From contig OX485804.1 of the NCBI GenBank assembly GCA_950295325.1, forward strand, positions 930,001 to 994,000: a stretch of DNA of 64,000 nt, given 5' to 3'. Source of the stretch: Polytrichum commune (Eukaryota > Streptophyta > Polytrichopsida > Polytrichales > Polytrichaceae). The notes beneath the pieces are model-generated. The model saw only the letters and a list, made by a program, of their open reading frames with translations, searched no databases and was not told the origin of the DNA. Below are positions 48,036 to 60,359 of the stretch, piece after piece. The position numbers and the translations under genes are program-made. Numbering within the stretch: position 1 is the first letter of the stretch; each line of letters begins with the position of its first letter.

Positions 48036-51000
48036 ACATGTGTATGATTAAGGAAAGCAATCGAATAAAACTCGCTTACCTTACATGCACCTCACCTGTT
48101 GAGTTTAGTAAGTTAAGGTAGGAATACCTTAAACCAAGATAACACCCAAAACCAACACCCTCGAAATCTTGCATAATAGATACATGTTGATTTTGAGAAT
48201 GTTCACCATCCGAACATCAAGCCCCCCCTTAAGAATATTGAGTGCCAGCACCCTTTTCACCTCAAAAATTTATATTTATCCCAATATTGATGTGTGTGTG
48301 GGTACAAATACCTTAACTTCTCAGCTTAAGGTGCTCCTACCTTAATAGGAACTATAAAAGAAAAAGAAAACATAGGTAGGCACACGCACACACATAGGTC
48401 GATATCGAATCCACACAAAGCACACAAGCCAATAAGTAACTAATCGGGAAGAACAAAATCGAGAGAACTTGTTTCCAAGAAGTCCCGACTATAGACGTGT
48501 TTCACAACACCAAGTCCACCAACGCGGGGCCGGGCTTCCATACTATGTTAGGTTAGGAACTTGGCGTACCTTAACCTTAACCTTATCCTCGGGTTGAGGA
48601 GTGAAAACCATTGCGGGACTCGGTCTGAGGCCGTTTGTAGGCATTGGACCCGTGGCCCTCACTTTGTGGCCCATCACTTGAACGAGTGCATCTATAACTT
48701 ATATAAGATATGCACAATAAGATGCCTCCATATGCACGTCACATACCTACAAGCCCTCAATTGTATGATGGTGGTACATAGTGTCCAATTTAGGTTTGGG
48801 TTTTGTGGTGTTTGTAATTTTTTCCATCATAGATAAAACAATTACATTGTATACAAGTCCCTCATCAATTATTTTGGAGTTTAGGGTTAAGGGCTGAGAT
48901 TTAAGGTCGAAGCTCACATTTATGATTGAAACATTCAAAATGGTCATCTTCTCATGCTAAATAAAATTACTCAACGATGGGGTGATGCACCCATAGTGCC
49001 TCAAATTTTGCGAGAACCACTCCCCACTTATGTTGGGACGCTTTTGCGAAATGAACACTTTCAAGCCTGAGTATTGTGTCCCTCTGCAAGGGTGAACAAA
49101 TAAGTGGGATTCTATCACCGTCATTTAATTCATGTGTAATTTTATATAGATCTACGACGTGCATGCATGTCTGCATGGGAGCCAACACTAGCTAGACAAG
49201 TGGCCGCACGATATATGACCATGAAAATTGGATCAACTATCATTCCCGAAACCAGGCCTCCCCCTTTTAGAAAAGGGAGCTCGTAATAGCCATTGTGTAA
49301 CGAAATAGAATACTTCGTTGCATTTTCATCTTTCAAATGGATAAGTTTACGTAGACATCACGATTTCTTGGCCTTGGTTCTAGGTTCAATGTTGGTTTTG
49401 GGAATATGCACACATAAGAACCCGAACATATGATGAAATTCCTCATACACGGTGCTCTCGTCCTCAATTATTCTATGATTCTATCGCTATAGGTGTGTGT
49501 TTGTTGAAGGATCGGTTCGATGTTGTTTGGAGGCGACCTACCTACCTACCAAGCAAGCAAGCAAGCTAGCTTGCCGCCCGGGCACAAGGTGGTTGCCACA
49601 TAGGGTTGGCTACTTTACATGGAAGCGGACACGTACGTGTTTAGTGGGCCAAAGCCGCCAAACTACCATGCTTAGTCAAGTCGGTCTTACTTGAATGTGT
49701 TCCTTATTAAAAGCATGTAATTAACGAACAAGGCTCGCGAGGTTGTTCATGCAAGTTGCCGTCTAAGAAAGCCAACACTGCTAATATCATTAACAATATT
49801 GTTCTTATGACGTGTTTTGCGCATATGCAATTGATTCCAAGGTTGTCGTAGCGTATGGCTTTGATGACAATGTTTGAATATGGACAAGAAGGTCATACTA
49901 ATAACATGTGGTCAGGTGTGTGTCATAAACCCTAATAAGTTGATGTGTTGACTTGTACAAAATTTGGGCTTGCAAAATAAGAATATGATGTTGGTTTCAA
50001 AACCCACATAACACTATTTAGATCTATGACAATGTTCTATGAGATTGACAATATTTCACAAAATATTCCCGGATATTTCCCACATACATACTAAAAGTGG
50101 GAAAATTTCAGGAATTGTCAGTCCCACAAAACATCATTCCCACACAACAGGATCTAAATAATGTTATGCACAATGATTTTTTTTTTTGAAAACAAGTAAT
50201 CCATATAAATATTATATGAATACAATGAGTTGAGGTATAATGGGAAAGTTTACACACTATAAAAATTCCCAATTCTTGTAGTAAGTGAAAACTTTTCATC
50301 ATGAGTTGAGGGGTTGTAAGTGTAGCTCAAGGTTGAACAAAGTGTTTTTGACATGCTAGGCTGAAATGCCTTAAGCAAAAAAAGTTTGAGTTTAGTTTAA
50401 AAACACAAGAGTATACTAATGACATGTTGTGAAACAAATTGATCAATATCTCAAGACCAATTTCCAACTAATTTGGTTACATATCATTTCACCTTTGTAG
50501 AAGTCAATCTTTCTTGAAATTGTGTACATTGTGGAGAAATCAATGTCACAAAATGCTTTAGATAGATAGATAGATTCCAGACAAGGGAAGGAAGAGGAAG
50601 AGGAAAAAGAAAAGGTTGGTTTTCATGCACTAACGTGAATGTGAATGTGTAGTAGCTTTTGGATATGACAAAAAACAGGTAAACAATCAGGGAAGACTCA
50701 AAAGGTAATTCGTATAACATCTAGGTGTCTCAAATAAGTTTAATTAGGACAATCGCATGATCATTCCAGGGTAGTTCATGATTTGGAGTTACAAGTTGTT
50801 CCTTTTAACATAAAAGATTCAAAATCGCTCAATCACATTACATTTAATTTGTGACAGTCAGTCAACCTCACGATATTTCCATTGGCAATAGTCTAGTCAT
50901 GAGTTCATTGTGAATGGACCAAGTGCGGTGCACAAGCATAGGCGCAACCATTGGTAAGAGTCTTGAATTAGTATCCCATTTAAATCTCGTTACCAAAGCC

Positions 51001-51350
51001 AAGGGCACTTTGGTGTAGTCAATAGTCTTGTGTTAATTAAACCCTTTTGATGTAACTTCAAAAGGAAATACAGTGAGCATTGAGAAATAACACATGAGCA
51101 GTAAATGGTAACATGTGAGCCATAAAGTCAAATATAGAACATTCCCATGATTATAGGGGGTCATAACTTAAATTTGGAATATATTTATTAATTTTATTTA
51201 GTTGTGTAGTATTAACATTTCAATATTTGAGAACATAAGGAGGCCTATTACCATGGACTACTAGAACAAAATTCAGTCAATTGCTAATTTCAATTGTAAT
51301 AATCCAAAACGTTGTTGCGTGCACAAAAGTTGATTGAAAATAAGTAATGT
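48036..51350. other. Intergenic, no supported gene
   Basis: Mostly AT-rich. A compound microsatellite (CCTA units then AGCA units) lies at 49540-49566. A GATA-type run lies at 50560-50574. The word CCTTAAC recurs at 48120, 48310 and 48570-48585. None of the open frames carries a recognisable domain. Confidence 0.4.
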
Positions 51351-51379
51351 CATCAACGGACATTTTGCAACATTACAAT

Positions 51380-51740
51380 GAACACTATACGAGCATCTCT
51401 ACTTGTGTTCGACAACACCAACAAGCTCAAGTGGTCACATGACCTTGTTGTAGGTATATGTTGGAGCATGGATGACCTTGTTGTCGTTGTCGTAATTCGC
51501 CTTGGATAGAAACTTGAACTCATAGTACAAGTGTATGCGATACACCAATCTTCCTTTCTTTCCCAAAGCCATGCAAGACAATTTGATGAAGTCCAAGGAT
51601 GTATATTATGGGATGTCATCAATTGTGACACATTAGGAGTTACCCTCCTTGGAGACGATGTTGGTAAATACTTCAAATCTCATATACAAAATGGCAGCAA
51701 CTCCAACAACATAGTATCTGTTTATAAGTCCGTTACTCTC
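51380..51740 (-). pseudogene. SWIM-like transposon gene fragment, second copy
   Basis: Read on the minus strand with one in-frame stop near each end, it gives KLSCMALGKKGRLVY, then RIHLYYEFKFLSK, then VIHAPTYTYNKVM. It is homologous at DNA and protein level to the C-terminal part of the decayed gene at 38.2-38.5 kb and to the + strand fragment at 60.16-60.36 kb. The upstream exons present at 38.8-40.6 kb are not evident here. Confidence 0.65.
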
Positions 51741-51965
51741 CCATTTGCTTATGTGATATGTTGTTCATGCTATTAGATTATGATGCTTTATATTTGAAAA
51801 TTTGGAAGTTGATTGGATGTCATGTTTAAGGGCACACAAAATGCAATGTGATGAAAGGAGGGCATTCTTGCATGGAATTTGTGGATGAAAAATGCAATTT
51901 GTGGATGGATTAAAAGTAAAAAGAAAAGAAAAGAAGAATCTAGAGCTCCCTTCCCCGGCCATTGG

Positions 51966-52452
51966 GTTCTATAGTGTTATGAGGTGCATCCCTATGTTAC
52001 ACAATGGTCTACAAAAAATGAGTAGTCAGATTAGTGTGCTTACTAATATCTTGGCATGAGTATGTTCAAGAGTGTTATGAGGTGCATGCCTATCTTACTC
52101 AATGATTTATAAGTTGACTAAAACTATACACAATTGACACTTGCCATTGGTATGCTCAATAATATCTTCCTCTTGCATACTCATGTGTAAACACATGCCA
52201 CTTGCCATTAGTACGCTTAAAAAAATATTCTCCTTGCATACTAAAACGCAAGACTATCATCTAAAGTATCCCAATTTGCTACTCAAAAAATGTCATAATG
52301 TAAATATTTGTTCACTCAAAGAAATTACTTACCTTGACAAATGCAATCATATTGGCAATTAGCGGGTGTACCACTTTGAGACCTCTAGGCATCTGGTTTT
52401 GGCCTTGTGTAAATAATGTACGCAACACTAAATACCATAAAAAGTGTAGTAT
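51966..52452 (-). mobile_element. Copy D of the GGTATTTAGTG family
   Basis: Minus-strand member. The plus-strand right end reads CACTAAATACCATAAAAAGTG then TAG, the inverted form of the family start. Landmarks are GCAATTAGCGGGTGTACC, TTTGAGACCTCTAGGCATCT and CTCTTGCATACT. The left part repeats GTGTTATGAGGTGCAT twice (about 51976 and 52072). Confidence 0.75.
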
Positions 52453-52993
52453 TTGCACCTAAACCCTCACCACAATACATACATAAAGTGATATTGCCTA
52501 TCTCTAAACGAGGTTGTCAATACCCAAGCTTCTTTCACACATGAAATGAAAGGGAATTGATTTTAGAGTCCAGGGTAGCCGAAAGGCTTGCATGCAAACA
52601 CATCCATTCCAGGTACGTTGCTACCCTTCCCCAAAGCCCATGTTAAGTTCGTGTGTTGAAGAAACCTCAGCAATCCCAGTTAATTTGTTGACAGTTTCTA
52701 GTTCCAAAGGACAGCTTTTGGTGGCAAAAGATTGTTGAGATCATCAAATGTCTTTGGAATTCGTACTGTAACGTATTGACCAGATAGTTGAGATATTTCG
52801 CCCTCAGAATACGGAACATAGCATCATCTCACCTGACCAAGCCAAAATTCATTCACTCTGTACTACACTACACTAGTCCATGGACTCTGGTTTATTTCTA
52901 GATGTGTAGATTTCCGACATCTCCTGCTACATAGGTATATTAGCCTTTCAATTTCTAAGTTGCACTTCATTCAATTTGGATGAATCTAAGGAA
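52453..52993. other. Intergenic between two elements
   Basis: No gene seen. Moderate GC, with no convincing frame or repeat. Confidence 0.5.
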
Positions 52994-53605
52994 GGGGCTG
53001 TTTACACCATGGACCATGACGTCGTCCCAAGGCCCTGTAAAATCGGTGATTAGTTGTTGGAACTCGTGCCAAGGTCCTATGAAATCTTTGATTGGCTACT
53101 GAGTTTGTCCCGGGACTACTTTGGTTCACACCAAGGAAAAAAATGTTAGAGTGATCATGGAGTTCATTGACATGGTCCAACGGGTTTTGCAGTAGGAGAG
53201 GCAAAAGAGGTGCTCTGGCAGAAAATGGCAAGGGCCCATGGCAAAGAAATATTTTTGTAATGCATTTTTAATGAACTTTTTTTGGGGGAAGAAAAGATGA
53301 AGACAAGAGAAGACAAAAGAATTGTCAAACTTGATTTTTTTTTAATTATTTTTTAAGTGCTCTTTTTGGACATATATTAAAAAAATGAGCACATTCATTT
53401 TTTGGTGCATAGTCATTCCTCTTGGTCCACATTCGGTTTACACCTAGTGAGGGCCCTGAAGGCTTTGTAGATTGAATTTCTAAGAAATTGGACCATGGAA
53501 GTTGGACCCTAAACCCTAAACCCTAAAGTGGATCATGAAGTCGAACCATGGAAAAAAGTCCATCTTTCATGGTCCGACTTCATGGTCCATGATGTAAACC
53601 GGCCC
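52994..53605. mobile_element. 612-bp MITE with GGGGCTGTTTAC-type inverted ends
   Basis: The left end GGGGCTGTTTACACCATGGA continues with CCATGAC. The right end in reverse complement is GGGCCGGTTTACATCATGGA then CCATGAA, so about 30 bases pair with few mismatches. Flanks are GAA on the left and TAA on the right, an imperfect 3-bp duplication. The GGGCC start and size fit a PIF/Harbinger-like MITE. Inside is a second hairpin (about 53528-53595) and three CCCTAAA units at 53508-53527. Confidence 0.7.
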
Positions 53606-53687
53606 TAAGCACCTTCTGGAGGTTCAACATACTGCATACTCCGGTTCCATATAGGTATTGTGGTAAATACCACGTTTATGAGTTGTT

Positions 53688-54230
53688 TAGAACTACACCG
53701 TGTATGGTATTTAGTGTCAAGTGCACTATTTGCAAAGATCCCAATCTAGATACCTAGAGGTCTCAAAGTGTCATGTCCACTAATTGTCAATATGATACTA
53801 TTCACCAACATAAGTAACTTTCATTAGTGAGAAAATATTTACATTATCATGACATTTAGTGTAACACATTGAGATACTTGAGATGTTAGTTTTGTGTTTT
53901 AGTATACAAAGGGAAGATATTATTGAGCACACTAATGGCAAATGTCATGTGTTTAGATTGTAGTATGCAATCTAAGGAAGATATTCTTGAGCATACAAAT
54001 GCGAAGTGTCATTTGTGTACACTTTTAATCAACTTGTAAATCATTAAGTACGATAGGCATGCACCTCATAACAATTTTGAACATACTCATGCCAAGATAT
54101 TGGTAAGCACACTTAAACACCAAGTGTCATGAGGTGGCACTGGTGATAAAGTTGTTAATCTAGCACATGCCTCAAAATAGGGTAAGTAACACTATTACAC
54201 ATGTGATACTAATACCATAAATAGTGAAAC
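53688..54230 (+). mobile_element. Copy E of the GGTATTTAGTG family
   Basis: Begins CTACACCGTGTATGGTATTT and ends ACTAATACCATAAATAGTG in inverted form. It is collinear with copies B and C through CTAGAGGTCTCAAAGTGTCA, GTAAGCACACTTAA and CTCAAAATAGGGTAAGT. This is one of the most complete copies in the window and the best guide to the family's length (~540 bp). Confidence 0.8.
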
Positions 54231-54489
54231 ACCACAGCCTGACAAGGTCAACTTAGAGGATTTGTTAACATATAAAATCATATTTTTTTTATCATGTATG
54301 AACACGATTTTGATCTCAGATTATATATGTCCAGATTCTAGTAAAGAACAACATCACCTCCACTAAATTTCATAGTCAGAAGATATATGGTTAATGGACT
54401 ATACTGATTTATCCACTATCCACCCACACTAATAGGGTGTACTATTCCATATACACTACAGTAGAGGCACCCATAACTAAGAGATTCTG

Positions 54490-54830
54490 CACCAGATCTG
54501 GAGAAGTATAAGGAGGTGCAATTTTTTCATGTGTAGGAAGATAAGACATAAGTAGGACTACAAATTTTTTGGTAAACTTATTTTTTAAAGAAATACTTAT
54601 GAAGTTTTGAAGTCAAAATTGGCCCAAACATATTATCAATGTCGAGAGTCTGCCATAAGCGCTCATTTTGGGACAAATTCCTCCTCGCTTTAGTACTCAA
54701 AACCAAGGACATGTGTTAAGGAACTATTGATTCCGGCCTAATTGAAATTCAATTCCAGCCTGATCAAAATTCTAGTACGCTATAGATTCCCAATGGGTCC
54801 TGATCAGGAATAGGTGATTCGATCCAGAAC
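54490..54830 (+). repeat. Dispersed repeat, copy 2 (first copy at 11.3 kb)
   Basis: Matches 11300-11640 in order and orientation: AACATATTA(T/C)CAATGTC, GAGTCTGCCATAA, GGACATGT, then GATCAGGAATAGG-type ending. It lies about 500 bp beyond the 3' end of the minus-strand gene at 55.3 kb. Confidence 0.6.
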
Positions 54831-55330
54831 TTATAGCATTCAAGTATGACAGTGAACACTACAAAATGTAGGACACATTACACATAATCCAAAAATCACT
54901 AAACCCTACCCATCAATTTTACTTGCTTAAAGGCCATCTCTGTCTTTGTCTCAAAGGAAAATTATGATTCACATCAATCACTGTTAGAAGTATGTGTTGC
55001 GACTGGAAAGAAAATCTGAGTCATTATTGTGAGAAGAGAATCGTCTGTCACACAAACGTGTGCAATTTTCAGTCACAGCTGAAGTGAAATGGTTTGAAGT
55101 CGATGCAAGATCTTATTGATGAACATGGTGAACAATAACCATACCAGTAGAAGTTGACTTCAACACCTACATACCAAATACATTTTACATTACCTTAATA
55201 TACAGGCCATTATCATCCATATCTGCATGTATGCCTAGGTGTCAAGCCCAAACCAATTAAAGATATAGACTACCACTCTCAGATTTCCAAAGAGTTCCAA
55301 AAAATTAGGGTAGAAAGGAGCAAGTGTCAC

Positions 55331-57701
55331 TCATGTCTGCATGTATGGTGATTGCGACTGATTGTAAGAAGATTGCATCTGCAAGTGTGGTGGCTGTGTC
55401 TGCAAATGCTGTGGTTGCGTAGGCATCTCTTGTCGGGGTGCTTCAACTGCAGGTCGTTGCATATGGCCAGACTGCGCTGTAAGTGCCCGTGCCTTCTTTT
55501 CTTGTTCCCTTTGAATCAAGGCCTCAGCCTCCCGCAATGATTTCTGCCTCTTCTGATCTTCTTGTTGAGCAGCAAGTTTGATTGCTGAAGCAAACGTGTA
55601 TATAGTCTTGGCAGCCTTATGCCTGTTTATTTTGACATTTGACACTTAATTTAGTACAACAGGAGACTGTCGATTTCAAGTCCACGGCAAAAATTATTTA
55701 AATAACAAGATAACGATCCTGAAAAAAAAAAGGATAAAACTTCCACAACATAGTAAATGCATAGGAGAGACGGAATTGGTTGTCGCAAAAATGGTGAATG
55801 ACTGTCAAATATCACCAAAGCCTTGCTCTATCTCACACATGATACTCAGGTTTTCATACGAGACAATTCATGAACGTTCATTCATACATTCATTCCTAGG
55901 AAAAATGTCAGCCAACTATAATTGATGACCCAAAAATTGAGTGTGGGCATTCCCTGAAATTACATGATATTTCACAGATTGCTTCTTGAAATGTTTACAC
56001 AGGCTTTGTAGGAAGGCTCCACCACAAACAGCAAACAGAAGTCAGACAACATACAATCAGATTTGAAGTTACTTACTGTGCATCATGGTTAACATCCCCT
56101 GCACCACCTACAGACACCAATCGTCCCACTATATCCTTGCAGACTCGGTCAAATTGTTGCCAGTCACCGCCAAAATCCTGTTGATACAAACAGTATAAGC
56201 AACTGTTCTTAGTTACAAAATACACCATGTAAACCTAAAAGAAGAAGGATGAGTCTACCTGTGAGTCTATTTATGGTGCAACATCTCCTACTAAAACATG
56301 GGGATTGAGTCAGAAATCCATCAGCATTTCTACTGGTAATAAGACATTCCCATCTCAATCTCCTGCTAATCAAGTCATTGGGAGTCCTATTACACTAGAC
56401 ACAATGGGCATGTGGAGGAATACGAGAGAAATAGAGGATAGAACACAAACCTCCGAGCACATAAGAATTGCATAGTAGAATTCATGCACCATTGTGTCTC
56501 TGTCATAGTGGTCCTTGCCCATCCTAGACATGTTGAGGTATTCTTGCAATCCCTGTAATATTGAGCTCTTCTGGAAGTTACCAAATTTGAGTGCTTCATC
56601 ACTCATGGACCCTGCCAAAGTCATTGTCATATCTAATGGCACTGTGCTCTTCTCAGGATCCAGCTGCAAAAACAAATAAGTAATTTTTAGCACTGTATCC
56701 ATGCAACAAGAAATGCAAATCTAAGACACAACATAAGATACACATGGTGATTTAAAAAAATTATCCGATAATTTTTTGATTTGCACTCTAAAACTCATAA
56801 ATTATACTACTTTCAAGGACATAACGTTGCAATGTCCACTTATGCTTGCCATTCACACAATTGAACATATATTCACACAACCATTTGACCTGCCATCAAA
56901 TTGGAAACCCTAAACTCACCAGCCTCTTAGCTGTTTGCTGCGAAACAACAATTACTTCATGTTTGTAGCCGGCAAGTGATAGATAGTCCAGCTTCTGCAT
57001 TGCTGCACATCAATCAGATTTGTCAACACCAGACAAAGAGATTTGCAGTATTAGAGTTGTCCTCTAACTCAACATCATTTCATGTCAAGCGCTTGTTAAT
57101 CTGCATACAAGACCTTTCATGTTTGGTTAGTTTTCAGTGCATTCTTGGAGGTGATAGTGTGAAGGTTTGAACAAAGAACATTCTAAAACGGTTGCTTCAT
57201 TGAGGGTCGAACTCAGTTTGGCATGCAATTAAGAGGTGCTATAAGATTAGTTTGGCCCTCAATGAACCCCACGAAATAAGTTGCTCTTCCTTCTATCGAA
57301 ACGCTACCTCGGAGCATGCACCATCATCACGATTGGCAAGAAACTACTGTAGTGATATTGTATGCAAAACAACCAATAGAGCAGGTCATAGGGGACCAAC
57401 TCTTCCCAACGAAAAGTCCCATTGAGTTAAAGGATAACTCTACTGAGATTCTCTTTTACTTCAATTCGATTCTACTGGAGGGACCAGATCCTTCGGGAAG
57501 TTTCAAACCTTGGAAAAGAATTTCGCTAGGAGGCACCCCCCGTTTCCTGAGCTCGGCAAGAACGTCAGCCTCGTGTTTGTTGGCGTAGCTCTTGCGCACT
57601 TTGCTGAGGCTTGTGGAAAGTGCCGCCATCCCTTGCTTGGAGGCGCTCATCATCATGCCTAGCCCCTTGAGCGCGAACGCTCCGGCGCCATCCGCACTCA
57701 T
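55331..57701 (-). CDS. Unrecognised plant protein, 293 aa, five exons
   Basis: Minus-strand exons: 57509-57701, 56920-57002, 56451-56663, 56077-56177, 55331-55622, all GT-AG with matching phases. The exon 1/2 junction is the least certain (other donors lie 30-45 bases further on). The N-terminus (1-30, MSADGAGAFALKGLGMMMSA) is small, Ala/Gly/Met-rich and could be amphipathic. Residues 30-65 are basic and helical (SLSKVRKSYANKHEADVLAE, then LRKRGVPPSEI). The middle (70-200) contains GYKHEVIVVSQQTAKRL, LAGSMSDEALKFGNFQ and DFGGDWQQFDRVCKDIVGRL. Residues about 212-245 form a charged coiled-coil-like helix (EDQKRQKSLREAEALIQREQ). The tail (255-293) is Gln/Pro/Ser-rich. I do not know the family and propose no function. 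Confidence 0.72.
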
Positions 57702-58559
57702 CCTCACAAAACCTTCGCAATAACCAAACCCTAACAAAAAATTCCTCGTTCCCTGAACTTTCAACACTCCGATCTGAAAACACAACCTAGAGCAATAGAG
57801 ATCACAAAAATCAGACAATGAATCCAGTAGTGCAATCCGCAATTCCAGAGCCTCTTCAAGCAATGTTAAAGGCAAGAGATCAGCAAAAGCTTTTGAACCA
57901 AGTGCACAAACTTACCCAAACAAATTGTATGAAAATCAGCAAAAAATTCCAGCCAGCGGCAAGGACGGTGGATCTCGTGTCTTCACCGACCTGTGCTAAA
58001 TCTGTGCGAGAAGCGGCGAGGAAAAAAATGGGCGAAAATAGTCCGCGGAACTGATAGATGCCACCACCGCCAGCCTCTAGCAAGAAGGAGACCTGCTGTG
58101 GCCACCGTCTAGGAATGTGATTGGTTTAGACGATTGTTGATCCCATGTGGCATAGCCATATGGTGTGGTGGCATGCCACGTAAGGTGATGGATCCTGTTT
58201 CAACAGTAGCACTCGCGTGGTGGACCCGGTCGTCTTGCCACGTCGCCGTGTAAATGGGGACGTGTCAAATGGTGTCCAGGTGGAGAGGTGTTGTGGTGTG
58301 CTTAACTATAGATGTGTCTAGATACCCAGACAAGTACAGTATTTCGGACGGTCTCTGTGCTTGAGCACTTGAATTTACAGGGGCCAGGTCGAATGGCCCA
58401 GGAAACATGGTGGAGCCACATCATTAAGGTATGTGGGTGTTATATGGTTGTTTTTCATGTTCTCCAACTTCAACTGATTAGATCGACATTGGAAAAAAAA
58501 CAAAAAAACAACAACGTGTTGCATTAGCAAATCTACAATGAAACATGTGCAAAAAAAAA
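57702..58559. other. Upstream region of the 55.3-57.7 kb gene
   Basis: Presumed promoter and leader of the minus-strand gene. GC is higher than in the surroundings up to about 58300, as expected near a gene start. No clear minus-strand TATA box was found. The frames at 57818-58054 (+) and 57880-58083 (-) overlap in antisense and lack any recognised domain. Confidence 0.45.
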
Positions 58560-58770
58560 TTGGGTTGAAAATTGAATCTCCCCTAATTTAGTTATGATTA
58601 TCAGATGGGCATGCTTGCTGATTTTAAAATAGATACAGAGGTCCTCCCAAGTGTGTTCATTGTTGAGCATAGAGCAGTTGTTAATATTTGAAGACGTTGC
58701 CCAATCACTTTTAAACACATGTCTTTGTGATGTTTGTTCTTTGATCCTCACTGATCCGCATTCCAATCAA
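58560..58770 (+). repeat. Dispersed repeat, copy 2 (first copy at 47.84 kb)
   Basis: About 200 bases collinear with 47840-48035, including GAGGTCCTCCCAA, GTGTGTTCATTGTTGAG and GACGTTGCCCAATC. Same orientation; non-coding. Confidence 0.6.
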
Positions 58771-60149
58771 ATATAGGGGTCCAATTAAGAAAACAAGCCA
58801 CTAAAGACCCATCTACCTTAGGGTGTCTCATGAGGCGTAGTGCAATGGTCTCGTTGGTCATTGATGCTCCCCCAATGATCTAACAACATGCAAAGCAACC
58901 CACCACATGCATGGGTGGAAACAAGGGTTTGGTGGGGGGGGGGACTCTATGGCATGCAACACAAAGCGATGCAGGATCCACGCAACTGAGCATGCTCTAA
59001 ATTGGCCAAAGAATAACCTCCACCCACCCCCACAGGTCACACCATACCCACCATCCCACGTCCACTTTCCTCCTCTACCTTTTCACCACTACAAGCATCC
59101 ACGACATGTCTATTGGTTTGGAGTCTTGTTGGACATGTAAGGTAGATGAGGTTAATTCGGTTAGCTTCCTTAATCATACACTTATTTTTGGCTCCTAATT
59201 GGTGGTACAATTGTTTTAATTTGGTGGATGAGTAATACATGGTGATTTAGTTGTTGCCTTGATGATATTTGGGTTACTCACCTTGGCAAAAGTCAAACTA
59301 CACACACCTTCCTTCACAGTTAAGAGTGCTATCCAGCGAGCTATGACACGCTTGATTTTTGTGTCCGAGGTGGACAAATTGGGCGACAACAACTTAAGCA
59401 AATTAGGAGGCGGCGTGTGGTTGTGAGGTGCATACCAACTTGTATTGTGAGTATTTTATAACGAAAAAAATAATTTAACAACATTTTATCTTACATGTGA
59501 CAACTTTGGAGACATGACATAGCTAGTATTGGTATTCAACTTGGTTTTCATTGGCAAATGACCCATGTAGAATTTTGCTAATGATGTTGTCCACTTACAC
59601 AACATTGTATGACAAAAGAGTTCCCCCGCTATAACACCACATTGGGAAGTAGAAAATCTTTGATTAGGCAACCTAGATCAACGCCTTCCTCAACTCCAAT
59701 TTTAACGATTTCAAATCCTTTGGTCATGATTCCCAATTGCTAACATGCTCAAGCTTCTAATGCTCGATTCATTGGTTGGATGATTCCACAAAGTTGGAGG
59801 TGTTCACATTAGCCTCATCTACCTTATAGGTGTTAGACTCCAACGAAGTTCCTCAACTGATCAATAGTAAATTTCAATCTCTCATAAACCTTACCAAAAA
59901 ACCCAATCTCTATTGGATTGTTTAAATGCATTTATGTAAGCAAGATTTCAATGATGAGTGAGAATGGCATTGTCAACTAAATGAGACAATTGGTCCGCTC
60001 AAACTAGCTAGTATAGGGAACATGATGGTCAAATCGAATGGTCACTTATCATTACATTCTTTGGACCAAGTAGTAAGTTCATCAACTATATTATGCCTTT
60101 AAGCCCAACTACGTGGATCAACCCCTTGTTGGGTTGAGGTTTCTCTTGA
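58771..60149. other. Intergenic, no supported gene
   Basis: A G-rich tract lies at about 58932-58944. No domain-bearing frame is visible. The last few hundred bases may be upstream parts of the transposon gene whose fragment follows at 60156. Confidence 0.4.
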
Positions 60150-60155
60150 TGATGT

Positions 60156-60359
60156 TTGGACTTCATGAAAACGTCATCTCACTCTTTGGGAATGAAAGGG
60201 AAATGGGTGTACTGCAAACATCTTTATTATGTGTTTAGATTTATGTGCAAGGTGATTCATGAGAGTGACAATTTCATTCATGCTCCAACTTTTACTTACA
60301 ATGAGGTTATGTGGCTACTTGAACTTGATGGTGTTGCCGGTGTTGTAAAATGTGAGTAA
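60156..60359 (+). pseudogene. SWIM-like transposon gene fragment, third and best-preserved copy
   Basis: An open 67-codon frame with SLGMKGKWVYCKHLYYVFRF, then IHAPTFTYNEVMWLLELDGV. It aligns with the minus-strand copies at 38.2-38.5 and 51.4-51.7 kb. This copy keeps the C-x-H of the possible SWIM motif (YCKHLYY), where the 38-kb copy has Y in place of C. Upstream sequence is degraded, so it is only a fragment. Confidence 0.65.

Noticed and set aside
57456-57508. Longer exon 1 for the 293-aa gene, ending at the GTAAAA donor near 57462
   Set aside because: That donor's phase leads to early stops with either acceptor of exon 2; only phase-1 donors such as 57509 keep the downstream frame open.
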